From assembly GCA_008704415.1 (NCBI GenBank), contig VXIS01000156.1:40506-104505 (forward strand): 64,000 bases of DNA, written 5' to 3'. The stretch is from Sphaerosporella brunnea (Eukaryota; Ascomycota; Pezizomycetes; Pezizales; Pyronemataceae). A program made the position numbers and the translations under genes. This document shows positions 10,857-21,554 of the stretch, piece by piece. Under the pieces are notes generated by a model. It made no database searches. It saw only the letters and a program-made list of their open reading frames with translations, and was not told the origin of the DNA. Each line of letters opens with the position of its first letter. Position 1 is the stretch's first letter.

Positions 10857-13203
10857 ATGCCGGACGGCCGCGCGAATGATGGTTCTGTGGCGACGGTAGA
10901 TTCACGGACAGAGGCTAGAGAGCGTCGACCATCGAAGGAGCCCCATGTTAGGCGCGTAGCGTGTACGCAGTGTCGGCAATCAAAGGCGAGCAATGCGATG
11001 GCCTCGCTATCATGTCCTGGCACTGATTCATCGTGTCTTTTCCAGTTACGGTGTGACTCAGCCACCACTCCGTGTTCGCGGTGTGAACGGCTGGGCCTGA
11101 CGTGTGAAAAAGATGCACGCTACAAGCGTGTCAGCAAGAAGAGGTCTTATCCCGCCTTGATTGCGCACTGGCCGAGCAGAGTCTGACGTCGATTGTTCGT
11201 ATAGCAAAATCGATGACCTGGAGAAGCAAGTGCAGCACTTAAGGACAGTGATGGGTCAGGTCCAGTCGCCTCCTCCAAATGGCGTTCCGAGCGCACTCAC
11301 TCCGGTGAGCGACAGATCGCCGGCTCCGATATCCACCCCTCCGACCTTGCCCCCGCTTTCGGACGCAACTGCCTCTGCAGATGGCAGCAGGCTCGCAAGC
11401 GTTCCGTTCATCTTGGAAAACAATCCCATCGCCCGACCCGGGATTGAAAATACACCCATTAATCCAGGCCCCACCAGTCTGTCGGTGGTTGGGGGGGGAG
11501 TTGCTGTTCCAAGACATTCTCGGCCCGCCGCTCGCATGATTAGGGCTATCGACTCAACAGCTCTGGGCCTGGGGCAAATAGATTCCTTATTTCAGCTGTT
11601 GGTTCCATTTCGATATCTCTGGGCTGAAGGCTGACAATATCAGGTTTTTCGGGCATTATCATCCTTTTTTCCCCTTGTTGGATCCTTCGCAGTCACCGGA
11701 CCAATACTATGACATTTGCCCGCTTCTCTTCTGGACGATCATCAGTGTTGCTGCACGTCGATACAGCGAGGACCCGAAACTTCTAATGATCCTGTCTCGT
11801 TCAGTGACTAAGCTTGCTTGGGACACGATCTCTGCTCCACCGCTGCACATATGTGCGGTGCAAGCCCTTCTAGTTCAATGCATCTGGCCGTTCCCCTCGA
11901 TGCGCATGAGAAGTGATGCATCGGCTTCTTTCACCAGCATCGCAATCAGCGCCGCCATGCATCTGGGACTGCATCGTCCAGCACACGCACATTGTTTTTG
12001 GCCCTCGTCGGATTCTGTTTTCGCTAGCGGGAACCGTCCGGACAGAACCAAGACTTGGGCAGCCTGCAATATAGTTGCTGAATAGTATGTGTGCGCCGTG
12101 CGTCGGAGCTGTTTTAGTCCATTGCTGAAGGCCGGATAGCACGATTATGAATTGCGGATATCCTTCGGCCATGTCGTGTTTCGATTGGAGCATTGACCGC
12201 GCTTGCGAGACGGGGAATCCTTACAGCCTTCCAGACGACCTTCGCTTCCATCTTATCGTTCAAAGATTCTGTCATCGAATCACCAAAGCCATGTCAGGTA
12301 ATGTGTCTCACCAATTAGGGCTCCCATCAGAGAACGAACGTTACATCTTGATCAACTTATTGGAAACCGAGATTGATTCTGCCGAGGGGCAGTTCCAACA
12401 GCGAATGACCTGTACGTTACCCGCAGGGATTGCTGATACCATGCAAGCTGATCAGAACATACATACAATTCAGTGATTGACGAAATTTACCTCTGGGCCA
12501 CACGTCTATATCTTCGGCTTTTTTATTTCTTCGACTCATCACTAGCAGACCAAAGACGGGCGGGGGTCCTGAAAGCATATGCCGCTGCGGCAACGCTCAT
12601 TTCCAAAGTGGTCTCTGCCGACGCCTCCGTTAACCTCCTCGCCTACAGCCCGATATTCATTCTTCGCATGCTGTGCACGGTGGGCAGTGTGCTATTCAAA
12701 GTTCTCTCATCCAGCTTCTCGCAATTCGTGGACGCCAACACCGGGGCGGCGCTCTTCAATTCCACCATTTCAGCGATGCGCCAGTGCTCGGTGGCAGTAG
12801 ACGATCTGGCCATGAGGGCTGCAAACATCCTGGAGCAGCTCTCGAAGACAACAGCCAAGACAGATGAAGAGCCGAGCTTGGTGATCCAAAGCCGTCTCGG
12901 GGCCAGTATCTTTTTCGACTGTTTGTGGCGGTTCAAAGAGAAAGAGGCGCACGCCAATTCGGCGGCCAATACTAATGTGAATCCCGCTGGTATATACGCC
13001 TCTGATCGCTACAACGTGCACATGCTCACTCCCGAGAAGGTACCGGCCCGATACCACAGCGAAATCCACACGGAGATGAGCAAATGGCGGAGGCGGCGCC
13101 GCAGCTCAGCCCGAATCCGATGGCAATGACTTGGGGATTCGATGACTTTGGCTTGCCTTGGCCCTTCGACGTTTCATCTATCATGGATAATGGTGTTAAT
13201 TGA
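10857..13203 (+). CDS. Zn2Cys6 fungal-specific transcription factor (seven exons)
   Basis: Exons 10857-10985, 11046-11143, 11205-11597, 11644-12084, 12140-12411, 12474-12989 and 13040-13203 join in frame to 670 residues. Removing the first intron, which starts with GC rather than GT, gives the canonical cluster C-x2-C-x6-C-x6-C-x2-C-x6-C (CTQCRQSKLRCD then PCSRCERLGLTC). A basic linker and coiled coil (KIDDLEKQVQHL) follow. The central part (HYHPFFPLLDP, PLLFWTIISVAARR) is typical of the fungal_trans middle homology region; Leu3-type factors look similar, but I cannot name the orthologue. The C-terminus (GFDDFGLPWPFD) resembles an acidic-aromatic activation tail and needs the last intron (12990-13039) to be read. 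Likely a nuclear DNA-binding regulator; its targets are unknown. Confidence 0.9.
10986..11045 (+). other. GC-AG intron inside the zinc cluster
   Basis: This 60-bp intron begins GCGAGC and ends TTTTCCAG. Removing it restores the exact Zn2Cys6 spacing (SK joined to LRCD). It is a multiple of three and has no stop in frame, so retention would insert 20 residues into the zinc cluster rather than truncate the protein. Confidence 0.8.
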
Positions 13204-13789
13204 GGCGGAATTCCATTTTCGAGCGTAACTAGTTATCTATGTTGCGGCAATTCCATGCGTTGTAATTGTTTTTTTTTTTTTTTTTTTCCGATGGTGTGTA
13301 TGCGAGCGCTTCGGCGCCGAACCGGGCAAATTTTCGGCCGCGCGACTCGGGATCTGCAGGGGGAGACGGCGGAGACAGCGGGCCCATTAATTGCCACACG
13401 CACCAGTAGAGACAGCAACACCTCACTTTGCCAGCAGCCGGGCCAGAGGTGTGATATCTAGTATTTGGGGTGTCGCGAACCTCGTCCCAAAGCCGGAGAC
13501 CTCAACATTCACATCAACCACGGACCAGACTGCGGCCGTAACAGATTTCGCCACCGATATCAGTTGTATACGAGATGCGCGAAAGAATGGTCCAAGCGAC
13601 AGCAGCTGCCAGTGTGATCCGAAAGAAACGTCCTTGGATGAGCAAACGAAAGCCTCCCGATCCAAAGCTCGACTTTACCCTGTACGATAAGACCGACGAT
13701 TAGTGCCTTGAGTACCTGCGATTTTTGAAAGCAGAGATCGTGCAGCTGAGCAAGCTGTTGAAGATTGATATATTTGGCCACAGCGAGGC
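13204..13789. other. Intergenic, possible eroded transposon
   Basis: Contains a T-run at about 13268-13286 and no supported gene. The right half may be the unrecognisable 5' side of the LINE copy, or the left part of the Harbinger element into which the LINE appears to have inserted. Confidence 0.35.
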
Positions 13790-14443
13790 TTGGCAGAGCC
13801 GTATCTTCAATGGCGTTTGCGGTCGCATCACTCGCAGATTCGCAAAGTTATGCTTCTGGGATCGGACTCGCCTGACGCCGCCAAGATTCCCAAACAGAGG
13901 GCCCAAGTATACTACCAACTGATGTCCGGTCATGCGGTAACCAACGACTACCTACTCAAGCGAAAACGACGAGACTCCAATCGATGCGATTGGTGCAACG
14001 ACGACACCCCGCAAACGAGAAGCCACCTTATGCTGCACTGCAGGAGGTGGAAGGAACAGCGCAAAGACTTCTTCAGAGGGTGGAGAGGATATGGGGACGG
14101 CGCAGACAAAAGAGAGTGAGGGATATTTTTTGTGATGACAGGATGACGGCGGTTGTGCTGAAATTCCTCAACGAAACTGAAATTGGCAGACGTACGGGTT
14201 AAGTCCCTATTAAAGAGCTGACACCAATGATTTAGGGCGAGTTTAATGGTGTGGTTTGCTTTTCATGAATTTCCTTTGTATGGGGAGCCCCAACAGACGG
14301 GTAAAACCGTGGGGACAGGATACCAGGTTTCTTTTGTCCGTCATAGGCCTTTGGCCTCACTCCGATTCGCAAGATAGGAGGCACTTGGGCTAATGTCCTT
14401 GTGTACGATGTATGATTTAAAACAAAACAAAACAAAACAAAAC
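13790..14443 (+). mobile_element. 5'-truncated LINE (Tad1/I-like non-LTR retrotransposon) 3' end
   Basis: Frame 13790-14119 encodes a typical end of a fungal LINE ORF2: a region like the tail of RNase H (QVYYQLMSGHAVTNDYLL), then the zinc-knuckle-like CDWCNDDTPQTRSHLMLHC. The last residues (DRMTAVVLKFLNETEIGRR) lie in another frame up to 14202, so at least one frameshift has occurred. After the stop comes a 3' UTR-like stretch (about 14380-14412, with GGCACTTGGGCTAATGTCC) and a simple-sequence tail, (AAAAC)5 at 14418-14443, as expected at a LINE 3' end. The reverse transcriptase itself is missing. Non-functional relic. Confidence 0.75.
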
Positions 14444-15065
14444 TCGCCTGACGCCTGTCGCCCTTCAACTCTATACCGACTTTACCGCTACAAAAGGAGA
14501 ACCGTCAGGCCACATCTGGGGTTTTATCGATGGAACGTGCCGTCCAAGGTATCGACCCATGGCGGACCAAGAAGGATGATCTACAGCATTTAAGGAGAGG
14601 CATTATTTTAAATATCAAGCAATTGTAACGCCTGATGGGCTTATTTCGTCGATTTCAGGGCTGTGGGAAGGGCCTGCCACGGATTGGGCAATGTGGTAGG
14701 ACTCCGGCATGCCGAGCATTGTTTCCGAACAGGCCCACAACCCGCGAGGCGAGCAGCTATACATCTACGGCGACGCCGGGAATTTCCTAGAAGAGGGAAT
14801 CATTGGAGCATGTCGAGCAACGGGGGGCCATGTTTTGAGATGCTTTCAACATTGCTATTTCGAAGCAGCGGATGTGCTCCGAGTGGGGGTTTGGGAAAGT
14901 CACGCAGCGGTTACAGATTTTAGATCATACTGAAGCTACAGAGATTGGGCTTTCACCTGGCGTATTTGCATTTTCCAACAGCAAGCTATATCCCGTGCTT
15001 CAAAATATCCAAAATCTCTTCTGTGTTGCTCTCCAGACGACCCACTCGCTCCTCCAAATTCGGTC
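14444..15065 (+). pseudogene. Decayed PIF/Harbinger DDE transposase fragment
   Basis: Translation from just after the LINE tail gives a clear Harbinger (DDE_Tnp_4) pattern: WGFIDGTCRP near 14525 (first Asp), HYFKYQAIVTPDGLISS near 14610, LWEGPATDW near 14665, and LYIYGDAG near 14765 (second Asp). The third acidic residue, in EWGFGKVTQ near 14880, lies in a shifted frame. Two stops (TGA after DQEG, TAG after WAMW) and the frameshift show it is dead. The N-terminal DNA-binding half is absent here; the (AAAAC)n tail of the LINE directly abuts transposase sequence, so the LINE probably inserted into this element. Confidence 0.75.
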
Positions 15066-16005
15066 CCGCGCCCTGTTCTCCCTGAGCGGCCGCTCTCATG
15101 TCCTTCCCGCCGTTGAAAGAATAGTTCTTGAAAAATCTCCTCCGTCCCGGCAAGGTTATGAGTACAGAAGGCCGAGTGCTATCTCATGCAATCCCACAAG
15201 CGACCGTCTGCCGGCTCTGGATAGCGGCCAACACTGCAGAAAAGCAGATCGACGTCACAGCCTACACGACATATCCAACCCCGACATCGCGCTCACCATG
15301 CGACGATGCCATCCAAACCAGCATCAACCTCCCCATCAAAAGCCACTCACTCACTCGATGGATCCAGCCGCCCACACAATGGAGCAAGCCGTCGAGCTCC
15401 CGACACCACGGCCCCACAGCAGCTCGGTGGTGGCCCATTGTTCATTCCGGCCAGCGCAGACGTTGCAGCGTTCCTGGAGCGAAGTACTGCATAAACGCAT
15501 CGTTTTGAGCACCAGCTCCCCCCGCTCTTGTTCCTCCTGCGAGGCGCTCGCGCTCGAATATCCAACCACCATCAATTCGCGGCTGTCACTTAGCGCGCCA
15601 GAGACGGCAAGAAGGAGCGAACCACGAAACGACCGAGAGCGCCACTATCGCGACGGCGGGGGGAGATAATCAATCCGATTGCCGTTTCCTTGCCGCCGCC
15701 ACAAGGAGGTAGATGCGCGGCCGGGATTTCCCAGGACGAGAAGCGACTCTGGAGAAGAAAAGTTTCAAGCCACACTGGATAGGCGCACGTGTTGGCAACC
15801 GGGTATCTCACCACGGCTGTGGAAGGGAATACGAATCATACTTCCTGTCTGTCGCAAGCGCACGGAGTCGGAGAGATGGTTGCCACACTTTTCGGGGCTT
15901 GCGTGGAGTTTACGGGAATGCCGACCAGTGCAAGCGATCGTGGTGGGCAGCGGCATTTTAGGCGATGCCGCTATCATAAAGATGGAAGTTAATCCGGTCG
16001 GTCGG
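15066..16005. other. Intergenic region after the transposase relic
   Basis: No supported gene. A 62-residue ATG frame at 15306-15494 (low complexity, rich in Ser, Ala and Pro) is the best candidate and is weak. Longer frames across 14872-15669 are continuations of the Harbinger fragment or overlapping shadows. Confidence 0.4.
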
Positions 16006-16385
16006 TCATACGGATAGACAGGCCCTATCATCATCATCACCACCACGCAATTTAAGGCTTCCCAACTCAGGCCGACCACCGAACAGTTCATATATCGCAC
16101 TCAGTCCATCCCCACTGGCGGCTGCGCCCAGAATGCCCTCATCCACGGTCTCAAAGCCGGCCACATCTGCACAGCACTTGCGCCCCGCGATGCTGACCGA
16201 TGGGGACGCGACCGAGGGGAAGGTGCGCGCTGGGTGGGCAGTGGGAAGTGGGGTGATGTTTCCGGTGAAGCGGTAGGGTACACCATTTCCCGGAAGGATG
16301 CGGGACGCTGGATCTTCAAGGAGGTTGTTGATGGCCGCGGCGGTGAGTGGACGGGTCACGGCGTCAATTGATTGATTGGGAACCC
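16006..16385 (-). CDS. Possible 3' exon of an uncharacterised protein
   Basis: A minus-strand frame of about 126 residues ends at 16006. It opens after a plausible acceptor (CCATCACAG) and has no ATG of its own; its first in-frame start-like codon is a GTG. The residues look like real protein (VTRPLTAAAINNLLEDPASR, then CADVAGFETVDEGILGAAAS, then YELFGG). I could not find a 5' exon: the best donor upstream leads to a frame with a stop and no ATG. It may be the last exon of a gene with a distant first exon, or a gene remnant. I do not recognise the family. Confidence 0.35.
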
Positions 16386-16755
16386 CTGTGATGGGTGGAT
16401 TTCTGGGTTTTAGCGTTCTTAGCGTTTTTTTTTTTTTGGCGTACTGATGGAGGGAATTAGTGGTCGGGGAGAATTCAATGGGTTGTCGGATAATTCGAAT
16501 TATAATTTCCTTTTCCTTTCATGAAAATACATGAATAATGATAAAGACTTTATCTACGACACGATGTTTTCGGTCCGGCCATAAACTGGCGGCTGAGAAT
16601 ACCAACCGCGAATTCAATCGGTGGCCGAGATTTACGGGTGGGTAACCTTTGGGGTTGAAACGAAAACCGCACAGTGCTCATCACTTGTGCGGAGTAAAGA
16701 GTAGAAGGGAACGCTGTGAAATACCCCAAACACCACCACCACCACCACCACCCAA
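16386..16755. other. Intergenic
   Basis: Contains a T-run at about 16426-16438 and no supported gene. It follows the 3' end of the esterase gene. Confidence 0.4.
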
Positions 16756-17755
16756 CTATGAGCAGCGCTCAGTATCCGACGACGACGACGGCGACGGCGA
16801 CGGCGACAAGCCGCATTTCTCTTCCCAGAAGGCAGCCAAATCATCGATCTCCTCGGGAACCTGCCGCCAAAGCATCAGCGTGATCAGCGCGATAACCAGT
16901 ACACGTTTGCGGCTGTCGGAAAGAAAAGCAGCAGCAGCACACCTTGTACCAGTGGGGGAAATCGCGGTAGCGTTTCCACACGACCTCCATGCCGAGGGCC
17001 TTCAAGCCGCCATAGATTTCCCTTCCGACCAGATACTTGACCACCTCGTCCGCGTCACCGTGGCCCAGCCAAGTCGGCGTGCTCAACACCTGCGCGATGA
17101 CCTCCTCCGGGAAGGGCGGTTGGCGCATGATCCGCTCCCTGAGCCTGCCGATGATCCCCGTGCGCTCCCTCAGCTTGACGGCCTCGTCCTCGTCCCACGC
17201 AGGCACATCGACGTCGCGGGCGCCATTGACCAGCGCGCCGACCGGCATGCCCTTGCCCGCGAGCGCGCGGCGGATCTCCCCCGCGAACGGCAGCCACCCG
17301 CTCATGCCCATCATGCCGCCGAGGCGCCTGCCGCCGAGCAGCAGGGCCATCAGCGCCACGGCGCACCCCTGGCTGAGGCCGCCGAGCAGGATGCGCTCCT
17401 CGGCGACGCCGGCGGCGACCTCGGCGTCGACGAGCGCGTGCACGTGCTCGACCACCTCGCGTAGCCCGTCCAGCTGCTCGGGCGTGTACGACTTCGGCTC
17501 GGTGCCGGCGTTGAAGTCGAACCACTGGGCGATGTGGCGGTAGAACAGCGCCGAGAACGTGGGCGCCGGGGTGGGGAAGACCAGCTTCAGGCTCGCGTAG
17601 CGGCGGGAGCGGGTCAGGTCCGCCGTGAATGCGGGGCCGAATATCGACGCGCGGTCGCCCCGGCCGTGCAGGAATATCAGCGTGTAGGCGTGCTCGCCTC
17701 TGGGCGGGATGATGAGCGGTTCAAGGAACGCCGGGACAGGGCGGTGCGAGGTCAT
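16756..17755 (-). CDS. Acyl-protein thioesterase / carboxylesterase-like alpha/beta hydrolase
   Basis: Two exons (16943-17755 and 16756-16860; 82-bp intron ending GGCGGCAG) give 305 residues. The fold signatures are FLHGRGD (about residue 28), the nucleophile elbow GLSQG (Ser128), the acid loop GHGDADEVV (Asp at 234-236) and the catalytic His in FPHWYK (His268). Splicing is needed for the proper end: HWYK continues as VPEEIDDLAAFWEEK, then a Ser/Pro tail. This matches the APT1/phospholipase-carboxylesterase family, which removes palmitate from proteins or hydrolyses lysophospholipids. The protein is longer than the usual 230 residues because of extra loops around 160-215. GC content is high in the coding part. 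Likely cytosolic; no signal peptide is seen. Confidence 0.88.
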
Positions 17756-18286
17756 GGTCGGTTCGGAAGTGCGGGGGGGGGGGAGGGGGCGGGGGAGGGG
17801 GCGGGGCTAATTTTTTGCGATGATAGCGGAAAACCGCAAACCCAGGCTCGCCCATGCGGACAGTGATTGGCCAGTTGTGAAGGTTAGGGTTGGCACCGAT
17901 TGCGTGTGCACACTGCATTGCATGTCTTTTGCCGGGCTGTTTTCCGGGGGAAACGTCCATAGGGATGTCCATTTGCTCCCCCCGTCCGGCGCTGGGTGGA
18001 ATTCGCAAGTCGGACACTCGGCTTGTGGAAATGCCTCACTATGTATGTACCGATAGGTACCGATGCCGGACCCACTTCACATGGCCTGATCCATGATCCT
18101 GTGCTCCCCGGATATTGACATGTCTCCGGAAATCTGTTCCGTGCGAAATTCAGGACCCTGAGCAAACGTGTAGTCTGCTGGCAACTGACATACCCTTCAA
18201 CCGCGATGCCAAAACATCGTCCTCACGACCTTCTGGGACAAAATGCACCCAGCTAGCTCAAGGCAGGGCCACAAGAATGAATGCTC
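17756..18286. other. Intergenic, promoter side of the esterase gene
   Basis: No supported gene. The first 60 bases form a G-rich tract immediately upstream of the esterase start codon (minus strand). Confidence 0.45.
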
Positions 18287-18360
18287 TGATCCGTGCAGGG
18301 GTCGAACCTGTGGCCTTGGCGTTATTCGCGCCACGCTCTAAACAACTGAGCTGATAGACC
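18287..18360 (-). pseudogene. tRNA-Ile(AAU)-derived relic
   Basis: 74 nt that align end to end with the intact tRNA-Ile genes of this window but with about eight changes, mostly transitions. U33 in the anticodon loop is G, U8 is C and the second G of the D-loop GG is T. These are near-invariant positions, and no T4 terminator follows. It is probably non-functional. Confidence 0.7.
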
Positions 18361-18564
18361 ATTTCTGTTGAGAATCACAAGTATAGTTACTGTGGATATG
18401 TTTGCAACCGTGATGCTCAGTTGTCCGAACAATGGCCACTTCCAGGTGTTGTTTGTTGCAGAGCAAATGCCTCCACAAAACAGCCACAATTAGCGGTTCA
18501 ATCAAATTAGATACTGTACAATCTCACAACCCGCGAAACAGAATTCAAACGTACAATCTCCAGC

Positions 18565-20697
18565 CTATGCCCTCCCAGCCTGCCTCCAAAGCCATTCCGC
18601 CACCTGCCTGCCCACCGTCCCGCGCTCGACTAGAGCACCAAGCCACCCGCCTAGCGTAGCAGCTCCGATCAATGCGCCACCCCACAGACCCCACTTGATA
18701 AGTGTATCTGTATCCGTCTCCGCAGGCTTGGTAATCTTCGTGAATTCCTGCACCTCTTCCTCGGCGTTCAAAATCTGCACCCTCTCGCCGGCAGTGGTCG
18801 TGTTCTGGAGCTCCAATACTTCGATCCGTGACGTCAATGTCACTATTGTCTGTTGCAAGTCCTCTATCGAAGTGTCTCGAATCTGGATTAACTGCCGCAG
18901 CTCTGCGATGGAGGCCTCTGGAATTGGAGCTTCGTACGAGACTGCATCTTCGCTGCTCAAAGCACCTTCGAGTAGCTGCGAAGTGGGCTCACCCTCTACG
19001 CCAGGCTTTTCTTCGCGAATACTCCGATACTTCTTCATGGTATCGCAGTCTTCCTGCCGATGGGCGAGCAGAACGTCATCCTTGGACACAGCAGGAGTCT
19101 CAGTGATCGGCTCCATCCCAAGATCCGTGCTGGTGCGTCGGGGCATTTTTGCGTGATGCCCCTCGGCTGGTTCGGTAGGGTGCCGCTTTGCTGGGTAATC
19201 AATGCTGTTCGACCGGACTTTTGCCGTTGGAACCGCCGGACCGGAGGTGAATTCGACGTGCGGCTGGGGTGGAAGGTTGATTGAATGCTTCTTCTCTTCA
19301 TGAGCTCGCTCCTGATGCTGCCTGTCGCCGACGTTGGTGCCGATATCGCCGGATGTGAGTGCGTTGGGCTGGAGCTCATGTGTCTCTGCGTCGACCGCGC
19401 TCTCATCCTGCGCAATTGCACGGGATAGTTCTTGGCCCTGGGGCCCCCTGAAGGCCTTATCTTCCACTTGCTCCTTCTCGGGTTCGGTCTTTATCAGTGC
19501 TTCGTGTTCGGCAGCCGTCTCGTTCGGTAGCGGAGGCAAGTCGGTACTCGGAAGGCTGACCTTCTCGTAAGACCCGCCCAGGTCTGTTGGAGAGTGGCCT
19601 TCCTCTGACTCGTCACCGCGAGGCGGTGGAGTCTTGCTGGCGACTTCGGCATAGCTGGGTTTTTCCGGGCCGACGGACGTCCTCTCGCCAACCTCCTGCG
19701 GCTTCGACATCCCCTGGGCAGTGTCTCCCTGTTTTTCCTGTTCGTCTTCTGTATGCTTTGAGCCTTTGAGAACCGTCCTAGGACGATCGGTAGTCCAAGG
19801 ATGCCGTGCTCTCTCCGCCGCAATTTTATCCGCGTCGACCGAGATCTGCAGCCCGCTGAAGGTATAGCGTACTTGGGCGGGCGACAGCGAGCCTGCCTCC
19901 AGAGGAACCTTGGGAATGTGTAAAAGAGGATGGCTCTCGGCTACAGGTCTCTTGCTGAAAGAAAACGGATGACGCTGGTCTTCCACGGTCTCTTCATCCA
20001 CAGCATGCACAACAGCGGCTGCGGCGGCGGCGGCGGTGGCGTATTCAACTTCCACAGCGGCTTCAACTGGAGCTGGCGGTTCCTCCTCCCCTTCTTGCTC
20101 TGCCGGCGCCTCGGAAGGAGGCGAAAATTCTTCCTCTTTCTCGACCTTTGGGGCTACAATGCCTCGGTGCACTACGTGTGGACTTTCCTTTTCCACCACT
20201 TCGTCGTAATCCACGGGAATATCGAGATCGATATCTTCGCTCCCCCCAGCTCCCGGTCGGCGTCCACTCAATTTCCTCGTAATGCCCTGCTCGAGCTCTT
20301 CGAGTCTCTGCGTGGCCGGCGAAGGATTGGGGGTATCCGGCGGACTGATCTCACCAGGCGAGGTGGGGGCGGACTCGGAGGGGGATCGAGTCGAGACCGG
20401 AGTTCCCGAATTGTCTTGCGAGAGGGTGAAAAGATGTGTGGCGTGCGGTGGCAGATCCGCTGCTGCTGCTGCTGTTTCTGCTGCGACAGCGCTCTTTTTA
20501 GCCGCAGAGCGCTGCTTGGCTTTATTGCTTTTGCCCATGCCTTGCTTTTGGGGGGGCTGCAGATCGATATGGCTGGATCTTTGCGTGATGCCGGTTGCGA
20601 GCGGTTGGGATGTTGGTTGGCTGTCGCAGGCCGGGCGGTGGTGGGGGTCGTGGTGGGGGTGGTGGGCAGCGACGTGAGTGATGTTGCGTTGCGTCAT
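18565..20697 (-). CDS. Large disordered protein with coiled coil and C-terminal membrane anchor
   Basis: One uninterrupted frame: 710 residues from the ATG at 20697, or 657 from a second ATG at 20538 (MGKSNKAKQRS), which may be the real start because the extra N-terminus is His-rich and of low complexity. Most of the chain is acidic, Pro/Ser/Glu-rich and predicted disordered by eye, with an Ala run near 230. Near the C-terminus is a heptad-like helix (SIAELRQLIQIRDTSIEDLQ onwards), then a single hydrophobic segment (GLWGGALIGAATLGGWLGALV) about 20 residues from the end. This is a tail-anchored design: a cytosolic scaffold or tether on an organelle membrane is a fair guess, but I do not recognise the family. 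Confidence 0.75.
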   Translation of the reverse strand: MTQRNITHVAAHHPHHDPHHRPACDSQPTSQPLATGITQRSSHIDLQPPQKQGMGKSNKAKQRSAAKKSAVAAETAAAAADLPPHATHLFTLSQDNSGTPVSTRSPSESAPTSPGEISPPDTPNPSPATQRLEELEQGITRKLSGRRPGAGGSEDIDLDIPVDYDEVVEKESPHVVHRGIVAPKVEKEEEFSPPSEAPAEQEGEEEPPAPVEAAVEVEYATAAAAAAAVVHAVDEETVEDQRHPFSFSKRPVAESHPLLHIPKVPLEAGSLSPAQVRYTFSGLQISVDADKIAAERARHPWTTDRPRTVLKGSKHTEDEQEKQGDTAQGMSKPQEVGERTSVGPEKPSYAEVASKTPPPRGDESEEGHSPTDLGGSYEKVSLPSTDLPPLPNETAAEHEALIKTEPEKEQVEDKAFRGPQGQELSRAIAQDESAVDAETHELQPNALTSGDIGTNVGDRQHQERAHEEKKHSINLPPQPHVEFTSGPAVPTAKVRSNSIDYPAKRHPTEPAEGHHAKMPRRTSTDLGMEPITETPAVSKDDVLLAHRQEDCDTMKKYRSIREEKPGVEGEPTSQLLEGALSSEDAVSYEAPIPEASIAELRQLIQIRDTSIEDLQQTIVTLTSRIEVLELQNTTTAGERVQILNAEEEVQEFTKITKPAETDTDTLIKWGLWGGALIGAATLGGWLGALVERGTVGRQVAEWLWRQAGRA

Positions 20698-21480
20698 CGT
20701 GAACACGATGGAAGGGTGACGTCAACGGCAACAACAACAACAACCACCGATATCAATGACGGAGAACTCGCGGACCCGCAGCGAGCAGCCCCCAAAAGCA
20801 GAATTGAACTGCTTGGCTGATTCAGCTCCCCGGTGCTTATCGCCAAAGTGGGCACCATTCAAGCCAACACTCAGCCCCGATGTCAACGCACTGGTGCCCC
20901 AAGGCTACGTCCCTCGCCATAGGGATTCAAGCTGAGTACTTGCATAGGTCGCCAATAGGCTGTTCGTTATGTCGCGGACGGCGGGTTGGCCATGAACCAC
21001 AGACAGGGCAGGAATAGGAACGGAAGCATGGGGAGACGTGGGGCAGGCAGACCTGCAGAAACACCGTTCCACTCCCCACAAGTTGGTGCGACCGGATGCG
21101 TAGTTAAGCTGCCGTCCTTGAAACGATCGACACCAGGAAAAAAAGCTGCAACGGTTTTTTGGTGCCTGGCGTGTCCTGGCGACCTGCCAATCACCCGTGG
21201 TGCTATTGGTGGTCTACCTAAGCTAAGCCGTGACGTCGAAATGGGGAATCCAAAAACCTGAACGCGCACTTATGGATCGTGTTCTGTCTTGGCTATATCG
21301 GTAATTCGATGTCAGTTTATCTCAACTTGAACATGGGGCCTCAAACAACGTCCGTAGCCATTGACAGCGGAGGACGTTTCCATAGCGGCGGCCTCCAGTA
21401 TGTAGCAAGTAGGGTCGTCCCCGCAATCGTCCCCGCAACAAAAAACATCTTCCCGTCGACTGAAGGTGCCAAAAGCAAAA
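20698..21480. other. Intergenic between scaffold gene and tRNA-Ile
   Basis: No supported gene. It contains the promoter region of the minus-strand scaffold gene. Frames here are under about 100 codons and overlap in both directions without motifs. Confidence 0.45.
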
Positions 21481-21554
21481 TGATCCATACAGGGGTCGAA
21501 CCTGTGACCTTGGCGTTATTAGCACCACGCTCTAACCAACTGAGCTAATAGACC
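21481..21554 (-). tRNA. tRNA-Ile (anticodon AAU)
   Basis: A 74-nt cloverleaf: acceptor arms GGTCTAT/ATGGATC with discriminator A, A-box TAGCTCAGTTGG, anticodon loop CTAATAA giving AAU, B-box GGTTCGACCCC. There is no intron. A T4 run follows in the 3' flank, as pol III termination needs. It is identical to the three other intact copies in the window. Confidence 0.95.

Noticed and set aside
13040..13129. Alternative end of the transcription factor reading SKWRRRRRSS
   Set aside because: Removing the 50-bp intron 12990-13039 restores a frame ending GFDDFGLPWPFD, a much more typical C-terminus with good splice and branch sites.
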